Positions 17,200 to 26,370 of a stretch of 64,000 bases of DNA are shown here, one piece after another. Source of the stretch: Rhodospirillaceae bacterium UBA6219 (GTDB lineage Bacteria > Pseudomonadota > Alphaproteobacteria > Rhodospirillales > Magnetospirillaceae); contig DISD01000076.1 in assembly GCA_002435715.1 (NCBI GenBank), positions 9,486 to 73,485 on the forward strand. Reading direction: 5' to 3'. A model generated the notes under the pieces. That model ran no database searches. It saw only the letters and a list, made by a program, of their open reading frames with translations, and was not told the origin of the DNA. A program made the translations under genes and the position numbers. Every line of letters begins with the position of its first letter. Within the stretch, counting starts at the first letter, position 1.

Positions 17200-18235
17200 T
17201 GTTCCACCCCCGGGCCTGCAGGCGCCAATACAGGAAGGCGAAGACCGGCGTGCCGACCACCGCCGTCAGCACCCCGATGGGCAGCTCTTGGCTGGCCAAG
17301 GTCCGGGCGACGTCATCCATCATCAACAGGAACAAGGCACCGAACAGGGCGGAAGCGGGCAACAACCGGCGATGGTCCGGCCCCACCAGCATGCGGGTGA
17401 AATGGGGCACCACCAGACCGACCCAGCCGACCATGCCGCTGGCCGAGACCTGGGCGGCGACGATCATCGCCACCAGGGCGATGATCAACCAGCGCAGGCG
17501 CTCGACCCGGATCCCCAGGGACGCGGCGTCCAGTTCGCCCAAGGACAGCAGGTTGACCCGCCAGCGCAGGGCCAGCAACAGACCGCCGGCCAACACGATG
17601 GGGGGGGCGACCAGGACCAGCTTGTCGATGGAAGCGGCGGCGAAACTGCCGATCAGCCAATAGACCATGGCCGGCAGCTTGGAATCGGGATCGGCCACGT
17701 ATTGCAAAAGACCGTTCAGGGCGGTGAAGAAGGCGGCGACGATGATCCCGCCCAGCACCAGCGGCAACACGCCGCCGCCCCGCCCCAGGCGCGACAGGGT
17801 CCAGGCCAGGGCCAAGGCCACCATGCCGCCGGCGAAAGCCGCCGCCAGCATGGCCGGACCGGAAAAATCCAGCAAGATGGCCAGGATGCCGCCAAAGGCC
17901 GCGCCGGCCGAGATGCCGACGATATCGGGGCCGACCAAGGGATTGCGCATCATGCCCTGAAGCGCCGCGCCGGCCAGGCCCAGCCCGGCCCCGGCCAGGC
18001 AAACCAAAAGCACGCGCGGCAGGCGGATGATGGTCACCGCCACCCATTCGGCCTCGCTCCAATCGCTGGCGGGGGCCATCCCGGCGGGAAGCAGCCAGGC
18101 CAGGACGACGCGGGCGACGGTCAGGGTGGGAACCGGATAGGTGCCGATGCGCAAGGACATCAGCATGGCCAACAACAGCGACAAGGACAGCAACGGCACC
18201 GCCAGCCGCGCCAAGGACGAGGAGGAAATGCTCAC
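17192..18235 (-). CDS. FecCD/BtuC-family ABC transporter permease
   Basis: This 347-aa integral membrane protein has about ten helices and the family segments RLPRVLLVCLAGAGLGLAGA and QGMMRNPLVGPDIVGISAGA. A C-terminal SGMVGWVGLVVPHFTRMLVG carries the Gly-rich ATPase contact. Only one permease gene is present, so the pore is probably a homodimer. The GTG start at 18235 overlaps the stop of the binding-protein gene (GTGA). Confidence 0.92.
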   Translation of the reverse strand: MSISSSSLARLAVPLLSLSLLLAMLMSLRIGTYPVPTLTVARVVLAWLLPAGMAPASDWSEAEWVAVTIIRLPRVLLVCLAGAGLGLAGAALQGMMRNPLVGPDIVGISAGAAFGGILAILLDFSGPAMLAAAFAGGMVALALAWTLSRLGRGGGVLPLVLGGIIVAAFFTALNGLLQYVADPDSKLPAMVYWLIGSFAAASIDKLVLVAPPIVLAGGLLLALRWRVNLLSLGELDAASLGIRVERLRWLIIALVAMIVAAQVSASGMVGWVGLVVPHFTRMLVGPDHRRLLPASALFGALFLLMMDDVARTLASQELPIGVLTAVVGTPVFAFLYWRLQARGWNND

Positions 18236-19329
18236 GGTCGCAGGCTTTCCTGTGTGAGAGAACGGGAAAAACGGTCATATCCGGCCGAGACGGAATTCAC
18301 CTTCATGTGCAAGGTGTGATCCAAGGTGTCGTCATCCAGGTCCAGGCCATAGACCTGTTGGAAGGTCTGCCGCAGGTCGCCGCGCAAGGTGCTGGGCAGC
18401 TCGGGAAACAGCAATTCGGTCAGCCACCGCGAATAGAGCGGTCCCTCGACCAGATCGGCGAAACGCGAGCCCCCCGAGGGCACCTTGTAGACCCGTCGGT
18501 TGCGGACGGCGCTGACCGGCCGCCACATGGGATCCTGATAAAGGTCGCTGGGCGTGGTGCGGTCGCAACAGAACAGCACCACCACTTCAGGATCCCACAG
18601 CAGGATCTTTTCCATGCTGACCCGTTCGGGGCGCGCCAATTGGGCGGCGACATTGACCCCTCCGGCCCGTTCCAGCAGCGTGCCGAAGAAATTCTTGCCG
18701 TCGATGGGGATCAGCGGCCGCCACTTCCACAGATACAGCACCCGCTGGCGGCGGCCTTTCGTGGCCTGCAATCCGGCCTGGACGTGGTGGTCCAAGCGGG
18801 CATAGGAATCGCGGTAATCGTCGATCAACGCCTCGGCACGCGCGCTTCGTCCGGACACCGCGCCGATCAGACGCGCGGTCGAGAAATAATCGCGCTCGTC
18901 ACGGGTCTGACGCAGGGCGACCACCGGCAAGCCGGCCCGATCCAAGGGTTCGAGATAGGCGGGATCGTTGCGCCCCACCCACTGGAACACCGCGTCGGGG
19001 GCACGGCGCAAGATGGCCTCGACGTTGGGAACGAAAAATCCGTCCACGGAAACGTCGGTGGGGATGGCCGCGGCACTGGGAAAGGCCCGGTCCAACAAAC
19101 CGGTGCTGACCGTCCGCACGGTGCTGGCACTGGCCCCGGCAATGGGACCGGCGCCCCGTTCCAAGGTCAGGTACAGCCACAGCACCGAATTGAAGGTGAC
19201 CACCCGCTGCGCCGGGGCGGCCACGGACACGTCCCTGCCCCGCTGGTCCTGTGGGGGAGGCGTTTGCGCCTCCCCCGTCCGAACCAGGCACAGCACGGCC
19301 AGCGCCACTGATGTCAAGATCAGTCGCAT
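18232..19329 (-). CDS. periplasmic metal-chelate binding protein (FepB/BtuF type)
   Basis: This 365-aa protein has a signal peptide (residues 1-21, ending GEAQT) and the two-lobed class III fold with a rigid helix linker, typical of siderophore, haem and B12 binding proteins. Seen are RVVTFNSVLWLYLTLERGAG near 42 and NVEAILRRAPDAVFQWVG near 118. An FCCDRTTPSDLY stretch with two adjacent cysteines lies near 260. It hands the cargo to the permease. It starts only five bases after the receptor gene ends. Confidence 0.88.
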   Translation of the reverse strand: MRLILTSVALAVLCLVRTGEAQTPPPQDQRGRDVSVAAPAQRVVTFNSVLWLYLTLERGAGPIAGASASTVRTVSTGLLDRAFPSAAAIPTDVSVDGFFVPNVEAILRRAPDAVFQWVGRNDPAYLEPLDRAGLPVVALRQTRDERDYFSTARLIGAVSGRSARAEALIDDYRDSYARLDHHVQAGLQATKGRRQRVLYLWKWRPLIPIDGKNFFGTLLERAGGVNVAAQLARPERVSMEKILLWDPEVVVLFCCDRTTPSDLYQDPMWRPVSAVRNRRVYKVPSGGSRFADLVEGPLYSRWLTELLFPELPSTLRGDLRQTFQQVYGLDLDDDTLDHTLHMKVNSVSAGYDRFSRSLTQESLRP

Positions 19330-19334
19330 GTCGG

Positions 19335-21545
19335 TCAGAACGTGACCTGCAAGCGTCCGACCAGGCTCATCGGCTCACCCGTATACAGCATCGGATTGTC
19401 GTCGCCGCTGCTGGCGACGTAATAATCCTGGTTGAAGATGTTGTTGGCGTTCAGGCTGAACTTGGCGTTCTCGTTGAACTTGTAATAAGCGGCCAAGTCG
19501 GCGGTGACGTATTCGGGAATATAGTAATTGTTGACCAAGCTCGCCGCCCGCTTGCCCACATAGGTCAGGCCGCCGCCGAAGCCGAAACCGGCCAGGTCGC
19601 CGGCCTGGACTTCGTACATGGACCACAACCGGGCGCTATGGGCGGGGGCGTTCACCAATTGCGCGCCCTCGGTGTATTTGTTGTCCTTGGTGACATGGGC
19701 GTCGTTATAGGCGTAGGCCGCCAACAGGTTCCAACCCGGCGCCACCTTCCAGGTGGCGTCGAATTCGAAACCGGTGCTTTGCTGCTCGCCGACGATGCTG
19801 GTCACTTGGGTGACCGAATCGGTGGTGCGCACGTTCTGCCGTTTCAGTTGGTAGACCGCCGCCGTGGCGGTGAACGAATCGGCCAGATCCAGTTTCACCC
19901 CACCTTCGTATTGTTGGCCGATTTCCGGGTCGGCGTCGGGCAGGGTGCCCAGGCTGGTGGTGTTCTCGTCACCCGGGGGCACGAAGGAATGGGAATAACC
20001 ACCAAAGGCGGTCACGCCCGGAACCACTTCATAGGTCACGCCGGCCCGCTTGCTCCATTCCGCGTCGTGGCTGGCGGAGGTGACCAAGGTGCGCAGGTTC
20101 TTTTGTTCCTTTTCGACGTCGTCGAAGCGCAAGCCGGCCATGACCTTCAATTGCGGCGTCAACTCCAGCAGGTCCTGGGCATAAATGGCCCGGCGCTGGG
20201 TGGTGTACTTGATGTGCAGGTTCTCCGCCCAGTTGGGCTCGCCGAAATTGGTCGCCGGCGACCACAGGCTGACGAAGGTGGTCGGCAAGGTCCCGCCGAA
20301 GCGCAGGCGGTCGATGGTGCTGTAGAACGCCTCGACGCCGACCAGGCTTTGATGCCTCAGCCCCCAGGTGTGGAAACTGCCTTCCAGATTGGTGTCGGAA
20401 ATGATTTCCTTGGTGGTCGAATCGGTCTTGTTGCCGCTTAGTCCGACGCGGTTCAACGCCGCCTGCGCCGCACTGAAACTGGCCGAGGTCAAGGTCTGGT
20501 CGAAATCGTAGCGATTCAACATCAGCCCGGTGTTGACCTTCCAATCATTGTTGAATTCGTGGCGAAGCCGAGCCGACAAATTGGCGCCGGTGTCGTTCCG
20601 GCCCGACCAATCGGCGTTGTAATTGGTGGAATTGTCCACCCCATAGGACCGCGCATAAGCCGGCGTGCCCGAATAATTGCCGTCGGTGCTGCGGTCACGG
20701 AATTCCCCGGCCAGGGTGATGGTGGTGCGCTCGCCGGCCAAGGCCTGCAGCAGGATGCTGGCATGCTGGGCGTCGTAACTGTAATTGTCGACGAAAGTGT
20801 CCTTCTGGCTTTTGTCGGCGATCAACCGCACCAAGACCGAACCGCTGTCGTTCAACTTGCCCGAAACATCGGTGCCGATTCCGACGGATTGGTCGGTGCC
20901 GCCCCACAGGCTGCCGGAAACGCTGGTCTGTGGCAGCGGTTTCTTCGACACCACGTTGATGGCGCCGCCCAGGCTGCCGTCACCGTACAGCACCGAAGCC
21001 GGCCCCTTCAGGACTTCGATGCGTTCGACGTTGCCCAGCCAATAGGTGCGGTCGAAGGTGTCGTCGCGCAAGCCGTCCTTATAGAAGTTGCGGTTCTGGA
21101 AACCACGCGTGGTCATCCACTGACCGGCACCTTGCAAATTGCTGTTGGTGGCCTGCACGCCGGCCACGTTGCGCAAGGCTTCGTTCAGGGTCTGGACGTT
21201 TTGTTCTTCCAGCACCTTTTGCGGCACACTGATCACCGATTGCGGAATGTCCTTGGTCGGAATATCGGCCTTGGCCCCGGTCGGCGAGCGGGTGACGCGA
21301 TAATCGTTGAGCCCTTCGTCGTCAGGCTGCTGACCGATGACCACCGGTGTATCGGTCACGGTCACCGTGGCGGTTGCCGACGACGGGGTATCCGCCGCCG
21401 TCTCGGACGAGGAATTTTGCGAAGCGGCGGTTTGCGCCTGGGTCGGAGCGGCCGCCAGCAAAAGGACGATCGCGGCAGCGGAGGAAGTCACTGCGGCCGG
21501 ACGCGGCCGCAAAGCGGTGATGTGGGAAGTGCGGATCTGTTGCAT
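19335..21545 (-). CDS. TonB-dependent siderophore-type outer-membrane receptor
   Basis: The 736-aa protein has a signal peptide (to about residue 38, APTQAQT), a plug domain with DIPQSVISVPQKVLEEQNVQ and LNEALRNVAGVQATNS, and a 22-strand barrel ending in the terminal aromatic (GRLQVTF). The plug is the FhuA/FpvA kind; no N-terminal signalling (STN) domain is seen. It takes up a ferric siderophore or similar across the outer membrane. The ATG at 21545 begins the signal peptide. It is the first gene of the operon containing its own ABC importer and TonB-ExbBD motor. Confidence 0.92.
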   Translation of the reverse strand: MQQIRTSHITALRPRPAAVTSSAAAIVLLLAAAPTQAQTAASQNSSSETAADTPSSATATVTVTDTPVVIGQQPDDEGLNDYRVTRSPTGAKADIPTKDIPQSVISVPQKVLEEQNVQTLNEALRNVAGVQATNSNLQGAGQWMTTRGFQNRNFYKDGLRDDTFDRTYWLGNVERIEVLKGPASVLYGDGSLGGAINVVSKKPLPQTSVSGSLWGGTDQSVGIGTDVSGKLNDSGSVLVRLIADKSQKDTFVDNYSYDAQHASILLQALAGERTTITLAGEFRDRSTDGNYSGTPAYARSYGVDNSTNYNADWSGRNDTGANLSARLRHEFNNDWKVNTGLMLNRYDFDQTLTSASFSAAQAALNRVGLSGNKTDSTTKEIISDTNLEGSFHTWGLRHQSLVGVEAFYSTIDRLRFGGTLPTTFVSLWSPATNFGEPNWAENLHIKYTTQRRAIYAQDLLELTPQLKVMAGLRFDDVEKEQKNLRTLVTSASHDAEWSKRAGVTYEVVPGVTAFGGYSHSFVPPGDENTTSLGTLPDADPEIGQQYEGGVKLDLADSFTATAAVYQLKRQNVRTTDSVTQVTSIVGEQQSTGFEFDATWKVAPGWNLLAAYAYNDAHVTKDNKYTEGAQLVNAPAHSARLWSMYEVQAGDLAGFGFGGGLTYVGKRAASLVNNYYIPEYVTADLAAYYKFNENAKFSLNANNIFNQDYYVASSGDDNPMLYTGEPMSLVGRLQVTF

Positions 21546-21712
21546 TGGTCGCCAGAAGTCTGCCCAACCGTCTTGGGAAAGACGGAAGGGGGGAAAGACA
21601 ACCGGCTCATGCCGCTCTCCGGTGTTCCGACCCTTGGCGGCGGAATTCGGGACACCAGCGTCACATCCTGGCCGAGCCCATGCCCCGCACAAGGATGAAA
21701 CTGTCACAAGGA

Positions 21713-21738
21713 CTGCATGCACTAATATTGCGATGCAG
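21713..21738. promoter_or_regulatory. candidate operator upstream of the receptor operon
   Basis: CTGCAT and ATGCAG are inverted arms with 14 bases between them, enclosing an AT-rich core with CTAATATT. The site lies about 170 bases before the receptor start. The TGCA-rich dyad resembles alphaproteobacterial Fur/Mur-type sites only loosely, so regulation by iron is inferred from the operon's function. The rest of the 283-base gap to the tRNA shows no gene. Confidence 0.3.
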
Positions 21739-21828
21739 CGAAGCTGTCAAGGTTTCACGACCGCAAAACCAAAAACCGGCCTGCGACAGCAGCCGGATAA
21801 CGGGAACAGCAAAATAGGAAGAGAGAGT

Positions 21829-21913
21829 TGGTGCCCCAGGCCGGACTCGAACCAGCAAGCCTTTCGGCGGTCGATTTTGAGTCGACTGCGTCTACCAATT
21901 CCGCCACTAGGGC
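21829..21913 (-). tRNA. tRNA-Leu (anticodon CAA)
   Basis: The 85-nt minus-strand sequence folds as a class II tRNA. The acceptor stem is GCCCTAG with CTGGGGC; the anticodon stem GTCGA/TCGAC has loop CTCAAAA (anticodon CAA, reading UUG codons). It has a long variable arm with CCGAAAGG, the T-arm GGTTCGAGTCC, discriminator A and an encoded CCA end. Confidence 0.96.
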
Positions 21914-21968
21914 ACCGTGGATTGGGATGGCGATCATAACCATCCCGAGCCACAGGTCAACGGGGATT

Positions 21969-23261
21969 TTAACCCAGCAAGGCGTATTTCAGCACAAAAG
22001 CCGCCGCCAGCACCGCCACCGTCGGACTGACGTCGCGGACCTTGCCGGACAGCACCTTGATGGCGACAAAGGTGATGAAGCCGAAAGTGATGCCGTGGGC
22101 GATGGAAAAGGTCAGCGGCATGGCCAGGGCGGTGACCACCGCCGGCACCGCTTCGGTCAAATCATCCCAGGCGATATCGGCCAGACCGCGGGCCATCAGG
22201 CAGGCGACGAACAACAAGGCCGGCGCCGTGGCATAGGCCGGGATGGACCCGGCCAAAGGCGCCAGGAACAGTGCCAGCAGGAAGAAGACGGCAACCACCA
22301 GGGCGGTCAGGCCGGTGCGGCCACCCGCCTTGATGCCGGCGGCGCTTTCGATATAGCTGGTGGTGGTCGACGTCCCCAACGCGCCCGATGCAATGGCCGC
22401 CACCGAATCGGCCACCAAGGCGCGGCCGATGCGCGGCAGACGACCATTTTCGTCCAGCATGCCGGCACGATGGGCCAGACCGATCAGGGTACCGGCATTG
22501 TCGAACATGTCGACGAACAAGAAGGCGAAGACGATGGCCACCAGCCCCAAATTCAGGGCCCCGGCCACGTCCATCTGCAGGAAGGTGGGGGCCAGCGACG
22601 GCGGCATGGACATCAGCCCGCCGAACGGCGTCACCCCCAAAGCCATGCCCAGACCAGTGGTGCCCAAAATGGCGATCATGATGACGCCCGGCACCTTGCG
22701 CACGTCCAACGCCACCATGGCCATGAACCCGCCGATGGCCAACAGGGTCTGGGGCTGCTTGACGTTGCCCAAGGTCACCAAGGTCGCCTGATGGCTGGTG
22801 ATGATGCCGGCGTTCTTCATGGCGATGATGCCCAGGAACAATCCGATACCGGCGGAAATGGCCAACTTCAGCGAATGGGGGATCGAATTGATGATGGCTT
22901 CGCGGACTTTCGTCAGCGCCAGGATCAGGAAGATACAGCCGGAAACGAACACCGCCCCCAGGGCCACCTGCCAGGAATGGCCCATGCCCAGCACCACGCC
23001 ATAGGTGAAATAGGCGTTCAGCCCCATGCCCGGAGCCAAGGCGATGGGGTAATTGGCGTAAAGCCCCATCACCGCCGAGCCGATGGCGGCGGCGACGCAG
23101 GTGGCGGCGAACACCGCGCCTTTGTCCATGCCGGCATCGGCCAACATGGCCGGGTTGACAAAGATGATATAGGCCATGGTCAGGAAGGTGGTGGCCCCGG
23201 CCAACACTTCGGTGCCGATATCGGTCTGGTTCTCACGCAGTTTGAACAAACGCTCAAGCAT
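21969..23261 (-). CDS. NCS2 purine permease (AzgA/PbuG family)
   Basis: This 430-aa inner-membrane transporter has 12-14 helices and family hallmarks GATTFLTMAYIIFVNPAML near the N-terminus and ALAPGMGLNAYFTY near residue 72. SALGTSTTTSY-type (here GALGTSTTTSYIESAAG) is near residue 290. AzgA-type carriers import adenine, guanine or hypoxanthine by proton symport. Its start overlaps the end of panC by eight bases, so it shares the pantothenate transcript, an unusual pairing. Confidence 0.9.
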   Translation of the reverse strand: MLERLFKLRENQTDIGTEVLAGATTFLTMAYIIFVNPAMLADAGMDKGAVFAATCVAAAIGSAVMGLYANYPIALAPGMGLNAYFTYGVVLGMGHSWQVALGAVFVSGCIFLILALTKVREAIINSIPHSLKLAISAGIGLFLGIIAMKNAGIITSHQATLVTLGNVKQPQTLLAIGGFMAMVALDVRKVPGVIMIAILGTTGLGMALGVTPFGGLMSMPPSLAPTFLQMDVAGALNLGLVAIVFAFLFVDMFDNAGTLIGLAHRAGMLDENGRLPRIGRALVADSVAAIASGALGTSTTTSYIESAAGIKAGGRTGLTALVVAVFFLLALFLAPLAGSIPAYATAPALLFVACLMARGLADIAWDDLTEAVPAVVTALAMPLTFSIAHGITFGFITFVAIKVLSGKVRDVSPTVAVLAAAFVLKYALLG

Positions 23262-24117
23262 GCAGTGGCTCCACCCCCAGATTGTCGATCAGCCGGGCGC
23301 CGGACAACCGTGCCGCCACCAGGATGCGGGCCGGACCATCCAGCCGGGCCAAGGGCACCAGGGAATCGGCGGCACGCACTTCCAGATAATCCACCGACAG
23401 GAAGCCGGCTTCGGTGATGCGCCGAATGCCGTCCGCACACAAGGTGGCGGCTTCCCCACCCTGGCGCAAGGCTTCGGCCATGTCGGACAGTACCTGATGC
23501 AGAATCGGGGCGATCCGACGTTCTTCCTGGGACAGATAAGCGTTGCGCGACGAACGGGCCAAGCCGTCGAATTCACGCACGGTGGGAACGCCGACCACCT
23601 CCACCGGAATGTCCAAATCACGGACCAGACGACGGATGACGGTCAATTGCTGCCAATCCTTTTCGCCGAACAGCGCCATATGCGGCCCGACCTGCAGCAA
23701 CAGCTTGCCGACCACGGTGGCGACCCCGTCGAAATGGCCGGGGCGGATGTCGCCGCACAGGCCTTCGGAAACGCCTGACACATGGATGTTGGTGGCGAAG
23801 CCTTCCGGGTACATCTCGTCGACGGACGGCGCGTACAGCAGATGGCAGCCGGCCCCGGCCAAAGCGGCGGCATCTTGTTCCTCTTGCCGGGGATAGCGGC
23901 TGAAATCCTCGTTGGGACCGAATTGGGTGGGGTTGACGAACACCGACACCACGACCCGGTCGGCCAGCTCCAAGGCAGTGCGCACCAGGGTCAGGTGACC
24001 GTCATGCAGCGCCCCCATGGTGGGGGCGAAAGCGACGCTGAGACCCTGGTCGCGCCAATATTGCACCCGGGCACGCAGATCGGCTTTGGTGCGGACGATG
24101 TCGATGGACTCGGACAT
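23254..24117 (-). CDS. panC: pantothenate synthetase
   Basis: The enzyme joins pantoate and beta-alanine with ATP to make pantothenate, the precursor of coenzyme A. The 287 aa show the nucleotidyltransferase signatures PTMGALHDGHLTLV (HIGH-like, near residue 32), FVNPTQFGPNEDFSRYPR, and the KMSKS-like SSRNAYLSQEER near 182. Length is normal. It follows panB after a 92-base gap holding a long hairpin, and overlaps the purine permease gene. Confidence 0.95.
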   Translation of the reverse strand: MSESIDIVRTKADLRARVQYWRDQGLSVAFAPTMGALHDGHLTLVRTALELADRVVVSVFVNPTQFGPNEDFSRYPRQEEQDAAALAGAGCHLLYAPSVDEMYPEGFATNIHVSGVSEGLCGDIRPGHFDGVATVVGKLLLQVGPHMALFGEKDWQQLTVIRRLVRDLDIPVEVVGVPTVREFDGLARSSRNAYLSQEERRIAPILHQVLSDMAEALRQGGEAATLCADGIRRITEAGFLSVDYLEVRAADSLVPLARLDGPARILVAARLSGARLIDNLGVEPLHA

Positions 24118-24162
24118 GATTGCCTCTAGTACACTGATTCGTTGATTTCGTGGGCCGATTCA

Positions 24163-24200
24163 CCAGACAAACGGTTCATATCCATGAACCGTCTGTCTGG
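24163..24200. repeat. long near-perfect hairpin between panB and panC
   Basis: Two 17-base arms (24163-24179 and 24184-24200) are complementary at 16 of 17 positions around a four-base loop, ATCC. Short CGAT/ATCG matches lie just outside. No T-run follows on either side. Lying after the panB stop, it may stabilise the upstream message end, attenuate panC, or be a dispersed repeat element. Confidence 0.75.
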
Positions 24201-24209
24201 ATCGGACCA

Positions 24210-25043
24210 CTAGGACTTGGAAGCCTTGGGAACACCGAAACAATGTTCGGGGCCGGGAAAGGCACGGGACTTGACCTCGGCGGCATAAGTCGCCGCCACC
24301 TGGGAAATCGGTTCGGCCAAATTGGCGTAGCGCTTGACGAATTTCGGGGTGAAATCGGAAAACAGACCCAGCACGTCGTCGATGACCAGAACCTGACCGT
24401 CGCAGGCCGGCGAGGCGCCGATGCCGATGGTGGGGATATCGATCTGAGCGCTCAACGACCGGGCCACCGGTTCGACCGTGCCTTCCACCACCACAGAAAA
24501 AGCGCCGGCCTGTTCTATCGCCTTGGCGTCCTCGATGATGGCATCGGCTTCGGCGTTGCTGCGTCCCTGCGCGCGGAAACCACCGGCGGCATGCACCGCC
24601 TGGGGCTTCAGGCCGATATGGGCCATCACCGGAATGCCGCGGTCGACCAGGAAGCGGATGGTGTCGGCCATTTCACGGCCGCCTTCCAACTTGACCGCGC
24701 CACAACCGGTTTCCGCCATCACCCGGGCGGCGTTACGGAAAGCCTGTTCCTTGCTTTCCTGATAGGTGGCGAAGGGCAAATCCACCACCACCATGGCCTG
24801 GCGCGAACCGCGCATCACTGCTTGGCCATGATTGATCATCATGTCCAAGGTGACGGCCAAGGTGGTGTCCATGCCATAGACCACCATGCCCAGCGAATCA
24901 CCCACCAACAAGATGTCCACGTGGGGGTCCAAAATCTGGGCCATGGGGGCGGTATAGGCGGTCAGCACCACCACCGGCTCGGCACCCTTGCGGGCACGGA
25001 TGTCGCGGGTGGTGACACGCTTGGCTTTGACTTCGGCGCTCAA
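24210..25043 (-). CDS. panB: 3-methyl-2-oxobutanoate hydroxymethyltransferase
   Basis: PanB makes ketopantoate from 2-oxoisovalerate and 5,10-methylenetetrahydrofolate, the first pantothenate step. The TIM-barrel signature LLVGDSLGMVVYGMDTTL binds Mg2+; GAVKLEGG and VMAHIGLKPQ follow. The TTG at 25043 is chosen as start: GGAGG lies five bases upstream and the 277-aa length matches the family. In-frame ATGs at 25064 and 25085 lack good ribosome sites. panC follows, as is usual. Confidence 0.92.
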   Translation of the reverse strand: MSAEVKAKRVTTRDIRARKGAEPVVVLTAYTAPMAQILDPHVDILLVGDSLGMVVYGMDTTLAVTLDMMINHGQAVMRGSRQAMVVVDLPFATYQESKEQAFRNAARVMAETGCGAVKLEGGREMADTIRFLVDRGIPVMAHIGLKPQAVHAAGGFRAQGRSNAEADAIIEDAKAIEQAGAFSVVVEGTVEPVARSLSAQIDIPTIGIGASPACDGQVLVIDDVLGLFSDFTPKFVKRYANLAEPISQVAATYAAEVKSRAFPGPEHCFGVPKASKS

Positions 25044-25403
25044 GGTTTCCTCCAACAAGAGCATGGTCACGTCAAACGTGGACATGCGACAAGCCCGAGT
25101 GGCGCCAGGAATCGCCGACATGTGCACTGAACACAACTGCCCGGCACGGGCCACCTGCTCAAGCCGAGCCTTGGTTTTCCATCCCCGCCCAGTGAAGTCA
25201 AACGATAATAAGCCGCTTGTGGCGGATTTCAGGTAGCGGCAATCCCGACGACACACCCAAGGGGCGCGATGTATACAATCTATAAGATTGGAAATTACGA
25301 TACAGACACGTAATGCGTATATTTTATCTGTTAAACACAGCCAATTTCGCACAATATGAATATGTTTCCCCTATAACGCGCATAACCTGCGGAGGAGGTT
25401 GCT
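25044..25403. other. 360-base region without a recognised gene
   Basis: The first part still has host-like composition upstream of panB; from about 25260 it becomes strongly AT-rich (TATAAGATTGG, GTATATTTTATCTG). This marks the left edge of the foreign-looking segment that carries the next gene. Sequences like TATAAC near 25372 could be promoter elements. No RNA gene, repeat or integration site is seen. Confidence 0.5.
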
Positions 25404-26330
25404 TTGGAAGTCGCCCTAACAAAAAAGCAGATCAAATTACTGAACCACAGCAGCCTTTTTCGCAATAAAATAATTGCTATCCTTGCATCCATACCACTAT
25501 GGATCGCATTTTTTGCCGTCATGTATTTCAGCAATGGACTTCTATTAGTTCCAGTTGCTGTTTTATTTTTTTCTATATGGTTTATCGTAAGCATGATCCG
25601 AGCGATATTCATCGGATCAAGCATCCTTGTTAGTGAACACAATTTCCCTGAAGTTCTTAATCTGTCTGAGCGTATAAAAAATCGCATCGGATACAGCGGT
25701 AAGGTGGAAATCTACATTTGTGATGGAAGCAGAATTAACGCCACTCTTATGAGATACTTCAACAGAAAGATATTATACCTAACATCGAAAGCCATTGAAG
25801 AAACAAAAGAAAATCAAGCAGAGCTTGTATGGCTCATAGCCCGACATTATGCCGCCCTTCGCGTAAGACAATCAGAACTGCTCCTGATACAATTGCTCAT
25901 CCTCTGGACAGACACCGCCAAGGTCATGAATCTGTTCATATATCCGTATTTCCGATCCGTTTCCTACACCGGTGACATGGTCGGACTTGCGTTGTGCGGA
26001 GACTTGGCGTCTTCGATCTCGGGATTGAACAAACTCTTGATGGGTGGAAAGCTCTATAAAGAGGTATCCATCGCTGGCATAGCAACGCAAAGTCTGGAAT
26101 TAAAGGGTAACTTCTTCGGATGGATCACCACCTTGATTTCACCAGAACCACACATGGTCAATCGTCATCTTAACCTAGTAGCGTTCACTCACGAACAATG
26201 GCCAGGGGAATATGAACGATACATGTCGAGTTTGAATCCTGCGACACGGCAATCCGTTGAAACCCAAATGAGCCGTTTACGGCTTTATTCCGCAGGGGTT
26301 CTTTCCCAACCACCATCCCCCCCGGCCTGA
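25404..26330 (+). CDS. membrane protein resembling an inactive M48 peptidase
   Basis: The 308-aa protein has two membrane helices (about 24-42 and 45-69) and then a region laid out like M48/HtpX peptidases: FPEVLNLSERIKNRIGYSG, then LTSKAIEE, then the helix where the zinc motif belongs. There HELGH is replaced by RHYAA (147-151), and the later Glu ligand (EYxCDRxGL in relatives) is Ser187 in SYTGDMVGL, so catalysis is unlikely. The TTG start follows GGAGGAGG by five bases. Base composition is far more AT-rich than that of all neighbours, implying recent transfer. The family match is by eye and not certain. Confidence 0.6.
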   Translation: MEVALTKKQIKLLNHSSLFRNKIIAILASIPLWIAFFAVMYFSNGLLLVPVAVLFFSIWFIVSMIRAIFIGSSILVSEHNFPEVLNLSERIKNRIGYSGKVEIYICDGSRINATLMRYFNRKILYLTSKAIEETKENQAELVWLIARHYAALRVRQSELLLIQLLILWTDTAKVMNLFIYPYFRSVSYTGDMVGLALCGDLASSISGLNKLLMGGKLYKEVSIAGIATQSLELKGNFFGWITTLISPEPHMVNRHLNLVAFTHEQWPGEYERYMSSLNPATRQSVETQMSRLRLYSAGVLSQPPSPPA

Positions 26331-26370
26331 TCGGATTGGGGAGTAACCTGAACTCGCGACGCGCCATTTC

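Noticed and set aside
21546..21740. Cobalamin riboswitch before the TonB-dependent receptor
   Set aside because: The region has a CCGGTGTTCC-like stem but I cannot find the B12-box or the other conserved segments; a siderophore-type plug also argues against it.
25260..26330. Insertion sequence or integrated phage around the AT-rich gene
   Set aside because: No transposase, integrase, terminal repeats or target duplication could be seen, and the adjoining tRNA is 3 kb away.
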